A DNA stretch of 64,000 nucleotides from Clytia hemisphaerica (GCA_902728285.1 CACVBU010000597.1:1-64000), one strand, 5' to 3'; counted from the first letter of the stretch, positions 27,601 through 36,752 are shown. The notes: generated by a model not told the origin, from the sequence alone. Translations and numbers: made by a program.

Positions 27601-30600
27601 TATTTTTTAATAATCAAATTACCAATTACTAACATAGTTGTTAGCTTTTCTCGAGATTGGCTCATTCATTATTTATGATTTTTTGCACAAAGGTGCTTAA
27701 CTATAAAACCTAAATTTTTTGATGAGATAGATATTTTTTCCTTTCTATCCCCTCCCTTAAAACCACCCCAATGGGCACGGGGACAATCAATGATGAAAAC
27801 AAACGACTAATTTTAATAAATCGTCACTATTTGTGTTCCGAATGATTGTTTTAACGGTCACGCTCAAGTAGATATCAACTATACATGTGTTAAATGCATA
27901 ACCAGGTAGGTCCATAAAAGTATCACTTGTTGCTCGAAATCTCATGCTCTTTCAGATATGGTATCAATCATTTTCGTTTATTTTGAATTTTGAAAATCAG
28001 TTATCTTCCTACCCCTCATTTTCGCTTGCAGTTTTGCCTATGGCGTCACTATTATGGTCATAAAAAGTTTTCCCTCTCAAAAATATACTGTTCTTTGGAA
28101 TAGACTAAAAATGGCTAGGTCGTAAAAAAGATGTCACGGGACCCCAGGCTTGGCCCCCTACACGTTGTTTTTTTATAAGGAACACGTTTATAAGGAACTC
28201 GAGGCTGAAAATGGTCCAAAAAATAAAGGAAGTTTTAAGGAATCCAATTTTTTCGAATCCAAACTTAGCAGCTATGTAAATAAGGAACTCGATAAGGAAT
28301 TTTTAGGCTGAAATTCTCTGTAAAAATAAGGAACTCCAGACTCAGAGCAAAGTTTAGGTTCCTTATAAAAAAAAACGTGTACTATGATAAGCTTCGTGAA
28401 TACATTCTGGACAATCGTTTGTGATTAGCATATGGGGTGTTTTTTCTCCAAGCTTGCGCATTATTAAGTCACAACCTATGATTACCCCTATTTATAATTA
28501 TAATTAAATTCTATATTTTGTTTTTCAGGACAGCTTTACGGACACGCGCATAAAGACAAGATCAAAATTCAAAACGTTCACGATTCTTTCTATCCAAATA
28601 CACAACTTTCAATACCAAAGGCTTTTCTTTTGATGTCTCCAAGCATCACGCCTATTGAAGAAAATAATGCTGCCTTTCGTATGTTTACTTTGAGTAAAGA
28701 TCTTGAGCTGTCTGATTATACACAATATTATATGGATTTTACACTTGCTAATGGTAAGACATTTGAGAAATTCTTTTTGGCCCAGCGATAGCATATGGGC
28801 CTTTCATTAGCCCTTTGCTGTTACGCTAGGGTCTCCCCTGTGTTCGCGCATCACACGGGTTTTATGGTTTACAGGCTAAAAGCTTCCATATATTCAACAT
28901 GAACCCGACTGGATGTATTCGTGTTTAAATGAATTATATAATATGTTATATTATACTACGGTGTTTGCAAATTGTATATTATACTACTGCATTATACATT
29001 ATGTTGTTCTATTATTATTCTGTTATTATGTAATGTTAGATATAATACAGTCAGGAGTACATTCAACATGAACCCGACTGAATGTATTTGACTGGAAAGG
29101 ATAACGAAAAGATAAGACAGGAATTCCAATTTAATTCCAAGGAAGTTAATCAAAAGATGGCTGATGCCTGCATCCAAAAAACAACAAACTTACGTTGAAG
29201 CTTGGTTTCTTCATTCATGCCAACATTACACAACTATTTGATTCATATTAAGATTTGCTCGAGTATTAAGTGAGCAATCAATAACTAAGTATAACTAACA
29301 ACTTTCTTACCAGAAAAACAAGACAAATCAATATGAAATGGTTGGTGACTGGAAATAAGATTTCCAAAAAGTCAATGGTGTTGAATCATGCTGGCGGATG
29401 ATTATGATCTTCATGCAAGTTTTTACTACCATTGTTTACATTGATGTTATTCACCAGACCCCCGCGCTCGATAGGATCAATCATCGGAACGGCTCGATGA
29501 CGGATCGATATGTGATCGATGGATTACTTATCGATCCGGATAGGAGATCGATAGAGGATCGATACTCAAGATTTTTTTAAGCTTATGATTAGTTATCGAT
29601 CTATCATCGATCTTATCGACCCTATCGACTCTTTCTAAAAATCGAGCTCTAATATTAATCGATCTTTCTCGCTATCGATTACCTATCGATTACCTATCGA
29701 CACCTATCGATTACCTATCGACACCTATCGACACCTATCGATTACCTATCGACACCTCTATCGATCCAATCAAAATATCGACCGTTTTTTTAAATTGATT
29801 AATCAATCCATATTGATCTAATGACGTCAAACCGGATTTACTTATCGGTACTTATCTGGCACCCGATGTACTTTCGACACGCTAAGAAAGCTCTGGGAAA
29901 AGGTCGGGGAAACTTTCAACATCTGCTTGAAGGTTTAGATTACGGAATTTCGCCTGAGCCCTAAGCTCATTAATTAAATTAAATAAGCTTATTCGAGGAT
30001 TTACGGGCTCGATGCATAATCGATGCATAATCGATTTATAATCGATGCATACTCGATTTATAATCGATGCATACTCGATTAACGATCGATGACGAATCGA
30101 TGACGAATCGATTAACGATCGATGACGAATCGATTAACGATCGATGACGAATCGATTAACGATCGATGACGAATCGATTAACGATCGATGACGAATCGAT
30201 TAACGATCGATGACGAATCGATTAACGATCGATGACGAATCGATATACTCGATTGAAATACTAGCTCGATAATGGATCAACGAAGGATCGATACTCAAGA
30301 CTTTTTAATGGCTGAATCTTCCATCGATCTCCTATCCGGATCGATAAGTAATCCATCGATCACATATCGATCCGTCATCGAGCCGTTCCGATGATCGATC
30401 CTATCGAGCGCGGGGGTCTGGTATTCAACATTATTGTGCCTGAAACACCGTGAAACTTAGTGAAACTTATTGAACTTTTATATGAGTATGACAATCTGAT
30501 TATCATATCAGCTTTGGGTAGAATTTTATCACAGATGTATATATGTATTGTATGAAATACTTATTGATATACAGTTAAACAAAATTGATATATGGCAAAA

Positions 30601-33600
30601 ACAAAACAGAGCAAACGTTGGATTGGTCAGGTCACGCTACAAAAGTCAAACTTTCGAGTCAATATCATCATCATCCAATCAAACAGAATGGACAATCAAA
30701 TTGAATTGCAAATTTCCTGAAGAAACTCTATTATACTGTAGATTTGATTGCACTTTTGGTATCATTTGAAGGTCTAAAGGTCCAGGCAAATGGAATGCTT
30801 AAAAACGACCAAAGATATTTGAGATGTGTGACCTTCCATGTAGCGATTTGTTCGGTTACCGATAACTTTACAAATTTTACAGCTAACAGTCATTGTTTAC
30901 CAATATCTAGATTGGTTTAGGCCACAATTTCAAATAACTTGTGTTTGTCGTCCAACCGACTGATAATTTCTCTTAATTTTCCAATTATTTTGAGTCAGGA
31001 AGTTGCAAAATTGTCTGAATTTTTTTAACTATTCCATCCTTTGCTTCACCTGCCATCCTTACTTCAATCGTACATTTCATTGTTTTATGGGAAAATTCTT
31101 TTTCAAAACATAATGGAGATATTCAGGTCGGGAAAAAATTCCGGGCAAATAGCCTATTTGTTGGTGCATGTCGATCTAGGTGGGTGTCTTCTCCCCTGAA
31201 TATTTTTTTCTTGAGAAGTTGTTCTTCAAATTAGTTTTCAACGTTGGCACGGTTCAAATTTTTTCATCTATGGCTCAAAATTTTGGTAATTTCTCATAAA
31301 AATGTTAATTTCATTAAAAAGCGCCAGTTTATTTTTTCATGAATCCTATTAGAAGTTTTGTGATGCATTTTTTTGCTTCCGAGTCAAGTAACCGATATAG
31401 TGCAATGGCAGCATTAATCTTTGATACGCATTTCGGTGGGATGCTAATGCGACTAACTGTTTGTGGGAAATCTTTTGACTACCTTTGCTTTAATACAGTA
31501 TACTATTAATTGAAATCTTAAACAAAATTAGAATGCCATACTGTTTTTGTGAATTTTGTCCAAATTGTCAACATTGAAATTTCTCAGTAAATATGAGATC
31601 ATCGTCTAATAAATGTTGGCTATTTTCAACAATTAAAACAATATGATTAAGACTTAATGAAAAATTAAAGGATTGTTTATTATGGTGCGTTTTGTAACTT
31701 TAATTAAATTTTTATAATTTTTTGAAGCGTAGTTTATGCAGCTGTATATATGTAGTACTATTTTTTTTTAATTGTCGGTTACCTATGAGTTCCCTTGTTA
31801 AAGATCTACTATGAGATTTAAACTCCAAACACCCTCATACAAATAATTATCTCTTCAAAGGAAAAACATTATTTTAGTTTATTTCCCTGTGTATACCAAC
31901 CTAGCGAAATAATTGAACCCCTTTTATAAGTGCCTAATCAATTAGTTCAAATTTTAAACCTCTATATAAAAGGTAGTTGTAACAGGAAAAATAGTACAAA
32001 AAGCGTCCAATATCAGATTCAGACATAAAGAAAATGTACCTCGCAATTACGTAAATTAAACACAGTCAGATAAAAAATTTACACGCGTATTTCGCATAAG
32101 CGTAAGACAATCGCTGGGCCTTCACGCCGCTAAGGCGTCTTGTTGTTGATTCTGTTCCCCAGCATAAGAGACGCAGGCTCGGATACAGAGGGAGGCTCTA
32201 ACCAATGAAGGAGAGTGTACTTTATTATCATATTACCTTATATGGAAACTAATTACTCTCCATGAATAAGATAGCCTACCTCCTGTATCCGACCCTGAGA
32301 CGCGTCTCCTTTCTTTATCATAAAAGTAATATTATTATCAACATGAAAAATATAAGCAATACAAATACAAATACAAGACCGCGTTCAAAAAAGGGGTCTG
32401 GTAAGCGAGAGATCATATTTTGTACTTACTTTTGTATCTTATCCCAAAATTTACTCAGGAATGTTTTCTCTCAAAAGTTGTCAAAACAGGGGGGGGTCTA
32501 TAAGGAGCACGAATCCGTTAGTTGATGCCAGCAGCCTAAAGAATGTTTTGATATTTTAATGAACATTCGAATCATTTTTGAAGAGTCGAATGTTTTGATG
32601 TTGATTTCACCAAAATACAGGAAGTGACAAAAAAACAAAGAAGCGACACAAATGGAGTAGTCTGGAGATCCATACTCTCCATTCAAACTCACACAACATA
32701 AGCAAATATCCCATTAGAAGCTACTCATTGAGAGTATGGTATTTTTGACCCAGTTTGAATTTGTTTACATTTGGTTTGAATTTCGTACGAAAATGCCTCT
32801 AGATGACGAAATTTTTCCCTGACGAAAAAAAACCCCGACTAAATTAAATTCCGACATTTTTTTCCCCGATAAGGTATTCGTTTTAACTAAATGTTATACT
32901 TCGAAATCACACGAACAGAGTAGACGGGTCTCCCAGCTACAAATGGAGAGGGAAAAGTTTGTTGATATTTTTCAAGTTGACAATATACCAGTATCACACT
33001 TTCACTCGTACAATATTGGATATATTTTTCTCGTTCAGAATTTTCTTTAGGCAAGACCAATTTGATTAGTTGTTTTACGGGCCCGACCGACCCTGAAATT
33101 CCAAAAATAAAAATAAAAATAAAATTGATTTTGGCAGTACATTTTTATTTTCATTGCTTTACAGGCTGACAAATTTTCAAAAATTTTGTTGTTTTTTCAA
33201 GGTTTCGAGAATTTCATGTTAAATTTTTCAATAATTTATCCATGAATTCGAGCTTTTGTGTCTTTTTATTTTCTATTTCGAACTTTTGTCAAGAGGAAGT
33301 ATTTTTTGCTGCCTTTTTAGAAGATTTATACTAGGTAAAATTCTACTTTTATTTTTATTTTTTCGCCGACCGGCCCTCTGTTTGGGGTGGCTTGGCCCGT
33401 AAAACAACAAATTAAATTGGCATCGCCTTATAACATATATTTATATAACTTTCAGCACATGGTGAAGCTTTATGGGAAAAAGAATATACATTTTCCGAGT
33501 GTTATGGTGCAAGAATTTCAATGAAGGCGATACAAGGTATTGTTCAAAATCTTGTTACTTTCAAAAACTCAACTTGGGTACGATACATGACGCATATGAA

Positions 33601-33718
33601 ATCTAATTATGGTGGTATCTTGACAGAGAACATTTTCAAGGAATATTGCAGTGCTCAACATGTAACTTTGGATGCTTATTTGGATTGTGTGAAATATTAC
33701 GAGAATCAAGGATTGTAA
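9617..33718 (+). CDS. SMPDL3-like: Acid sphingomyelinase-like phosphodiesterase (SMPDL3 type), gene 1
   Basis: Exons: 9617-9658, 12701-12993, 13178-13317, 13964-14089, 15291-15476, 16184-16355, 18617-18711, 28529-28753, 33456-33718; all junctions keep frame (513 aa, stop TAA). The calcineurin-like metallophosphoesterase fold is marked by DTH (res. 85-87), GDQSAH (159-164), GNND (201-204), TGHIPPG and GQLYGHAHKD (352 on); the C-terminus YCSAQHVTLDAYLDCVKYY resembles the ASM C-terminal domain. Known relatives hydrolyse nucleotide or lipid phosphodiesters in lumenal or extracellular space. Here a hydrophobic segment (about 38-60) follows a Cys-rich stretch, so a type II membrane protein is inferred. 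Several N-x-S/T sites lie on the lumenal side. Oddities: GNHD reads GNND and GDD reads GDQ; intron 2 (184 bp) is absent from the paralogue; intron 7 is 9.8 kb. Exon 1 was chosen because it starts with ATG, ends in SPLVI like gene 2, and keeps phase. Confidence 0.9.
9770..11217. mobile_element. 1.45-kb inverted-repeat element, ACGGGGACGTGCCGCTGG ends
   Basis: ACGGGGACGTGCCGCTGG at 9770 is mirrored exactly at 11200-11217. The interior near each end carries repeats of TCTGACAGGGTAGGTTTTT (about 11048-11175, weaker at 9820-9900). It lies in intron 1 of gene 1 and contains a nested MITE at 10240-10516. No transposase frame is visible, so it is non-autonomous. Confidence 0.8.
10240..10516. mobile_element. 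MITE, CCGTAGGATCACATAAGATT ends, TA target duplication
   Basis: Near-perfect inverted repeats of about 30 bases (CCGTAGGATCACATAAGATT, continuing into CCGATTCC) bound 277 bases. TA flanks both sides (10238-10239, 10517-10518). Nested in the 1.45-kb element. Confidence 0.85.
11543..11722. mobile_element. 180-bp near-perfect hairpin MITE
   Basis: Two arms of about 70-80 bases (starting TTTAAAGAGGCAGCC and running through GTACTCCAG, AACAATGATACAGCC) are inverted around a loop of roughly 20 bases, with few mismatches. TA flanks at 11541-11542 and 11723-11724. It lies inside intron 1 of gene 1, so the pre-mRNA would contain a long stem. Confidence 0.85.
11730..12264 (-). mobile_element. Deleted, inverted derivative of the CCAGAC/AATCGAA transposon family
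   Basis: CGGCTGATTCCTGGGTAATA (about 11754), the GCGTGGGCAGCC block (about 11877), CCTGGGTATTATTCAATT (about 12148) and the end TCAATTGACACCAACTGG (to 12264) match, in reverse orientation, the right-hand part of the 5.1-kb element at 41695-46776. Most of the interior and the other terminus are missing or decayed. A 132-bp MITE is inserted within it at 11897-12028. Confidence 0.65.
11897..12028. mobile_element. 132-bp MITE with perfect 8-bp target duplication
   Basis: The element starts CCAGTCTGGAAA and ends TTTCCAGACTGG; CCAATACG occurs directly on both sides (11889-11896 and 12029-12036). An 8-bp duplication fits hAT- or Mutator-like insertion. Non-coding. Confidence 0.85.
14847..15163. mobile_element. 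CTACAATC-ended DNA element (copy 1)
   Basis: Ends CTACAATCAGC / GCTGATTGTAG. The interior shares GGGGTTAAGTGGCT, GTCTAATGTTAAAACTC and ATCACTTGCGGTTTTAAAGT blocks with the copy at 58721-59051. It lies in intron 4 of gene 1. Confidence 0.75.
15715..15903 (+). repeat. Tandem duplication of about 115 bases
   Basis: AAATAAATAAATTGGGGG, CTAATAAC, CGAAAATTAATAACC and AACGTTTATTCGAGACCTT occur twice in the same order and spacing, ending in ACAGTG(A/G)AGTCTCCATAA. The second copy runs into the pogo-like MITE, so the unit includes the MITE's left end. Confidence 0.7.
15905..16063. mobile_element. Pogo/Tigger-like MITE, TA target duplication
   Basis: CAGTGGAGTCTCCATAACTC at the left and the related inverse (GAGTTATGGAAATTCAACTG) at the right, flanked by TA. 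The CAGT...ATAACTCGAAC signature resembles pogo/Tigger termini. A related, more degraded copy is at 59545-59715. Confidence 0.7.
16636..17560 (+). repeat. Dispersed GTGACGGAGCCCG repeat, multi-monomer copy
   Basis: It begins GACCTACCTTAAGG, with CCGTCCGTCCGTTCG, then several related monomers each with TTTTTTGCACA.TGATGCAA, (A/T)TGACGGAGCCCG and ATGCCGGAAA blocks. The same family recurs at 19818-20260 and 26371-27780. The frames read across it are shadows of low-complexity sequence. It lies in intron 6 of gene 1. Confidence 0.7.
17856..18080. mobile_element. MITE with TTCGCGAA words, CCTTAAG ends
   Basis: CCTTAAGAGGAT(A)AAATTTCGCG at the left and an inverse version (ATTGATCCGCTTAAGG) at the right. 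The interior repeats TTCGCGAATCAAAGGCCT and CGCGAAAAT. No clean target duplication. Confidence 0.7.
18795..18990 (+). repeat. Inverted pair, left member (GGGGGCCAAGCCTGG)
   Basis: About 195 bases, starting GGGGGCCAAGCCTGGGG and continuing CCCGTGACATCTTTTTTACG, are repeated in inverted orientation at 27965-28159. The two bracket 9.4 kb, nearly all of intron 7 of gene 1, including the Gag-like pseudogene. Either they are two MITE-like copies or the ends of one large insertion; no target duplication decides it. Confidence 0.7.
19818..20260 (+). repeat. Dispersed GTGACGGAGCCCG repeat (copy 2)
   Basis: It starts CCTAACCCGGTGGGGTGG and includes TCGTCCGTACG, AAAATGTGACGGAGCCCG and TCATAGGTAAAAGATGGCTC, matching the copy at 26371 onward in order. 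Confidence 0.75.
20261..22170. other. Intron 7 of gene 1, no feature resolved
   Basis: AT-rich sequence. A short frame from the ATG at 20273 (26 codons) has no supporting context. Around 21400-21480 there is a run of TTAATTAAT/ATTAATT words. No transposon ends or exon-like segments were recognised. Confidence 0.4.
22190..22440. repeat. Minisatellite, roughly 29-bp unit (CAAGTCCTT / TCGAGCTCT)
   Basis: The unit CTCCTTCAAGTTCTCCTTTT followed by CAAGTCCTT recurs, perfectly for about three units near 22318-22400 and degenerate on either side with TTCGAGCTC variants. The Ser/Phe-rich frames here are products of the repeat, since the unit is not a multiple of three. Confidence 0.8.
23362..25356 (-). 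pseudogene. LTR-retrotransposon Gag-like protein with heptapeptide repeat, decayed
   Basis: Read on the minus strand, one frame runs from about 25356 to 23362 and is broken only by a TAG at 25147-25149. The upstream part (QGHAMHYYRMLPADVKPSYE, then VKLKQEECSSLDVYLEKLEEL) and the continuation after the stop (QKLDSLIAGLNEDLRISI, FKTFSEAVAYIRLENAIKP) follow the Retrotrans_gag pattern. Next comes a Pro-rich segment with PPK/PPT words and then about 17 copies of a seven-residue repeat KK(P/S)SEIV. Near 23690 and 23500 another frame looks more protein-like (MYEVSTEMPKIPDKSK), suggesting two frameshifts. Just upstream of QGHAM the frame closes (TAA). No protease, reverse transcriptase or LTRs were found, so it is a fragment or a domesticated and later lost gag. 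It lies antisense in intron 7 of gene 1. Confidence 0.65.
23797..24155 (-). repeat. 21-bp minisatellite encoding KK(P/S)SEIV
   Basis: About 17 units of GACAATTTCGGACGGCTTTTT (+ strand). Variants alternate GGACGGC (Pro-Ser) with GGATGAC (Ser-Ser), giving partial 42-bp higher-order pairs. It lies within the Gag-like frame and keeps its phase throughout. Confidence 0.9.
25357..26370. other. Intron 7 of gene 1, short unassigned repeats
   Basis: Contains two GCACTGTAAGGGT(A/G)TGA words at about 25435-25490, two ACAGTTAC(C/T)(A/T)CCCTGGTG(C/T)AGTAA words at about 26160-26250, and CCAGGTAGGTCCATAAAAGT at about 25977, which recurs at about 27903. No gene seen. Confidence 0.5.
26371..27780 (+). repeat. 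Dispersed GTGACGGAGCCCG repeat, tandem copy 3
   Basis: It starts GGATCTACCCCGGTGG, followed by a (GTTC)n microsatellite and AATGTGACGGAGCCCGG. AGCTTTTCTCGAGATT restarts at about 26440, 26990 and 27648, so there are at least three monomers. Two also contain the TGAAGAAT...GTGTTTA...GGCTGCT(A/C)GACGTGTTTTT segment; in the second this is interrupted by the 286-bp element 27254-27539. Confidence 0.75.
27254..27539. mobile_element. 286-bp MITE with 6-bp target duplication TGTTTA
   Basis: CCACTGACCTTTATATA at the left and its inverse at the right (with one extra base), the similarity continuing into CCCTGGACCAAGC. TGTTTA is duplicated at 27248-27253 and 27540-27545. The uninterrupted host sequence is visible in the neighbouring monomer at about 26869-26920. 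Confidence 0.9.
27965..28159 (-). repeat. Inverted pair, right member (GGGGGCCAAGCCTGG)
   Basis: Reverse-complement counterpart of 18795-18990; it ends CCAGGCTTGGCCCCC, immediately followed by the TA of the next MITE. See the left member. Confidence 0.7.
28161..28379. mobile_element. MITE, CACGT..TTTTTTATAAGGAAC ends, TA target duplication
   Basis: CACGTTGTTTTTTTATAAGG at the left and CCTTATAAAAAAAAACGTG at the right, flanked by TA (28159-28160, 28380-28381). ATAAGGAACTCGA words repeat inside. Probably Tc1/mariner or pogo type. Confidence 0.8.
29454..30421. mobile_element. 968-bp fold-back element built of ATCGAT words, 6-bp target duplication
   Basis: Inverted arms of about 120 bases begin CCAGACCCCCGCGCTCGATA and continue through GGAACGGCTCGATGACGGAT and TTACTTATCGATCCGGATAG. 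The duplication TATTCA lies at 29448-29453 and 30422-30427. Between the arms are two tandem arrays: (CCTATCGACA/TTACCTATCGA) near 29670-29760 and an 18-bp unit GATGACGAATCGATTAAC near 30089-30240. ATCGAT or TATCGA occurs in nearly every 15-20 bases. It lies in intron 8 of gene 1. No coding capacity is believed. Confidence 0.9.
30422..33068. other. Intron 8 of gene 1, no gene seen
   Basis: AT-rich sequence without recognisable transposon ends or exons, apart from short inverted words near 32655-32745 (ATACTCTC/GAGAGTAT). The open frames are short and unsupported. Confidence 0.4.
33069..33408. mobile_element. MITE, GTTGTTTTACGGGCC ends
   Basis: GTTGTTTTACGGGCC at the left and GGCCCGTAAAACAAC at the right, with inner CGACCGACC / GACCGGCC words. 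It lies only about 50 bases upstream of the last exon of gene 1. Confidence 0.75.
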
Positions 33719-33778
33719 AATGGAGTAAATGTAGACTACGTCATATCTTCCTCTTTTTCGAACGTAAAACTCGCACTG

Positions 33779-34027
33779 AAGGCCGGTCTCCACTTGCGCG
33801 CGCTGCAATCGCACTTTTTGGCTTCAATCCTTTTTGCTTGGAGAAAGGATTACGTCATAAAAATGAAGTGCGCTTGTAAAAAAAGTTGAACACATTTCAA
33901 CTTTTTTCAACCGTTACGTCAGATCGTGCTAATGGAATTGATTCATTTTTCTTTTGACCAATAGCGTGGAAGCTTTGATAGATAAAGTACAGCGTGCGTA
34001 AGTGGAGACGGGGTGGAGACCGGCCTT
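33779..34027. mobile_element. MITE, AAGGCCGGTCTCCAC ends, just 3' of gene 1
   Basis: AAGGCCGGTCTCCACTTGCG at the left and the inverse GTGGAGACCGGCCTT at the right. It starts 60 bases after the stop codon of gene 1, so it is likely inside the 3' UTR. Confidence 0.8.
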
Positions 34028-34633
34028 GAGGTTTAAGTGAAACAATAGAGAGTTTCGAAACCCAAGCCAATCAGATGTGTTTTAAACATTCTTTTATTTG
34101 AAATCTCTATTGACAAACATCTAGTTGTATATTATGCTTTTAAACCTATTAATAAGCAATTCCCGGTGGGGGTTACTAGTGGCCGCCTATAGCAGTGCCT
34201 ATAGACCAAGAGTAAGGCCTGTGTGTGTAGACTAGAGTAAACAAGAAGCCCGTTGGGCGTGAAGGCCCAGCAAAAGCGAAAAGTAACGTGTTGAAAACGA
34301 GCGGGCAAAACAGCAAATGTATGACCCCGTTGACATGGATCAAAGTGAAGACAGCAAGAAATGTTTTCAAAATCACCACGGTACTTCTCATTGGTTAGAC
34401 GCTTGAAATTTTATTGAATGATGCCCTACTAACCGGGCCTACAGGCGCAGGTTCACCCGGTTTAACACAAGTCGACAAGTTTCAAAAATCGTCAATTTTT
34501 TAGTACCCATTTTTTACCATTACAGTTTTGCCGGTAACGTCAGTCTTGGGCCAATAAATATTTTGCCAGGCCTTAGCAGGGGACCCCTCGCGAAAATGTC
34601 TTCAGCTAAATTCAACTTTCCAATAAAATTCTA

Positions 34634-35111
34634 GGCTGGGTATCCAGACATTCTGTCATATCTTATAGTCTTTGCTCAAGTTTTCATAAAGTTTTATGAG
34701 TGAAAAACACACATAATTAACCTACCATAAAAGCTCTTTTTCAAACTCGAAAAACTTTCAAAACTACTTTAAACTACATCAAAATATCAGCCACATTTAT
34801 AAAGACTGTGGCCATTTTGTTTAGAAATGAACCTGTGTTTTCATTTACATTTGGTAGTATTAGGGTTAGGGTTACCTTTTTTCGCAAAGTAAAATTTTTC
34901 CATAAATTAAACGCGCGTATAGAAAAATATAAAAAATCCTACAAATATCCTGCTTAGTGAATGGGCTTAGTGCTTTTTAACCAATTAGATGCACTCACAT
35001 ATGCAGGGACAAATATCCCTACAGGCATATGTCAGTTGGAGCAGACCAGACCAGAAAAATAATCTTTAAAAAACTAGACGGTGAAATAGTTTACGGTCTG
35101 GATATCCAGGC
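34634..35111. mobile_element. MITE, GGCTGG(G)TATCCAGAC ends, TA target duplication
   Basis: GGCTGGGTATCCAGAC at the left and GTCTGGATATCCAGGC at the right, with TA at 34632-34633 and 35112-35113. Its inner-left segment (TTTGCTCAAGTTTTCATAAA and neighbours) reappears inverted at about 36898-36958, a second fragment of the family. TTAGGGTTAGGG at 34860 is incidental. Confidence 0.75.
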
Positions 35112-35189
35112 TAATAAAATTCAAGTGGTTGCGTCCTAGAAAAGTTGTCATGGATCCTTAGTTTTGCCCCCTACTACAACAGTTAATGT

Positions 35190-35965
35190 GACAGATCCAG
35201 AAATGACCATTTTCACTATTCATGCGTAGCAACCTGAAAATTTACCCATGAGCTGCATTTTAGTCTCCATTAACATATTCCACAATCAGTTTGTATACTT
35301 TAAATAATTATGTGAGTCGAGTTTGAAAAATCAAGCCACCGACCGTTTGATACGACAGATCCAGAAATGACCATTTTATTTAATATGTGTAGAATCATGA
35401 AAAAAGTCCCAATCTTGTTCAAATTTACACATTAGCTGCATTTTAGTCTCCATTAACATATTCCATATAATCAGCTTATTTGAAATAATTCTGTATCGAG
35501 TTTGAAAAATCAAGCCACCAATCGTTAAACGAGACAGATCCCGAAATAATCATTTTCACGCATAGCATCATGGAAAAAGTTCCAATCTTGTTCCAATTTA
35601 CACATGAGCTCCATTTTAGTGTCCATTAATAAATTCCAGAATCAGTTTACTTGTACTTGAAAGATAAATTATGTGTCGTGTTTGAAAATCTTGCCACGCC
35701 CTTACTGACCGGTGTTAACAGCGACAGATCCAACCGTTTTCTTGTGTGTAGCATCTAGAAAAAAGTTCCAATAATATTCAAATTTACACATATGAGCTCC
35801 ATTTTAGTGTCCATTAACAAATTCCAGAATTCAGTTTACTTGAAATGATTATGTGTCAAGTTTGAAAATCATACCACGTCCCAACACTGACCGTTGTTAA
35901 CAGCGACAGATCCAGAAGTGACTGTTTTCTTGTGTGTAGCATCGAGAAAAAAGTTCCAATCTTAT
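35190..35965 (+). repeat. Tandem array, about 180-bp unit, five copies
   Basis: GACAGATCC starts near 35191, 35353, 35532, 35722 and 35904 (spacing 162-190). Each unit carries AAATTTACACAT.AGCT(G/C)CATTTTAGT(C/G)TCCATTAA and AGTTTGAAAA(A)TC words. The array is degenerate, between the two phosphodiesterase genes. Confidence 0.85.
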
Positions 35966-36466
35966 TTAAAGTTCTATTGAATTATCACATAATACATTAC
36001 GTACATTTTCGTGATTTTAAACATAAAGGATAAAATAAAATAAAAAGTTAAAAACATTTGCGCGAGATTTTCTAAGACGCTGGTGAAAATGTGGAAAGCA
36101 CAAAAGTAGGTGTAGACTCAAAATGTAAAAGTGTAAGAGTGAATTATTTGTAATTTGGAAATTAAAAACTATTAAAATAAATATTTTGAAACAAGCAATT
36201 CGATCGTGTAGAATCTTATGTCATGTAGTTCAGTTTAGTTTCAAGCCGTCTTTGCTGGAGGGTCTTAAGGTTAAGATTACGAATCATGGTGGTTGGACTA
36301 CTGGAATATCTCCAATCATTACATATAAATCTGGATGCCTTGCGTTGGACCATTTCTAATTAGTTGATGTTTGCTGTAGTGTGAGGATCCCAGAAAACTG
36401 ATGCATATTCAAGAATCAGCCTCACATAGGTACGATAAGCTTGGAGCTTGATTACTTGGTTTACAC

Positions 36467-36752
36467 CATTGAGTTTCAAGCCGAAGGCTAGAGGTCAATC
36501 TCCTTGGTAGGATTTGAAGCCAACAAATCCTACCAAAGTTGCGCGGCCTTGAGCGACCCGCCTGGTTTTTACACAAATGACAGATTGAAACTAAAATTTA
36601 CCGCTTAATTTCGAAAAATATATCACTCGAAAACAAAGGAATTGCTAGATTCAATCCGTCATCAAAAATACGGCGCATATTTTAAGGCTTCAATTTTTCT
36701 TGCCTGAGAAAGGTTAGAGATTGACCTCTAGCCTTCGGCTTGAAACTCAATG
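36467..36752. mobile_element. 286-bp MITE with 8-bp target duplication GTTTACAC
   Basis: CATTGAGTTTCAAGCCGAAG and its inverse extend for about 37 bases. GTTTACAC is duplicated at 36459-36466 and 36753-36760. The interior (CGAAAACAAAG, GCTAGATTC, CGTCATCAAAAATACGGCGC) matches the element at 37993-38261. Confidence 0.9.

Noticed and set aside
34860-34873. TTAGGGTTAGGG, possible interstitial telomere
   Set aside because: Only two units; too short to mean anything.
35190-35965. Regularly spaced repeats considered as a CRISPR array
   Set aside because: Units of about 180 bases repeat throughout their length with no short-repeat/unique-spacer pattern, and the context is eukaryotic.
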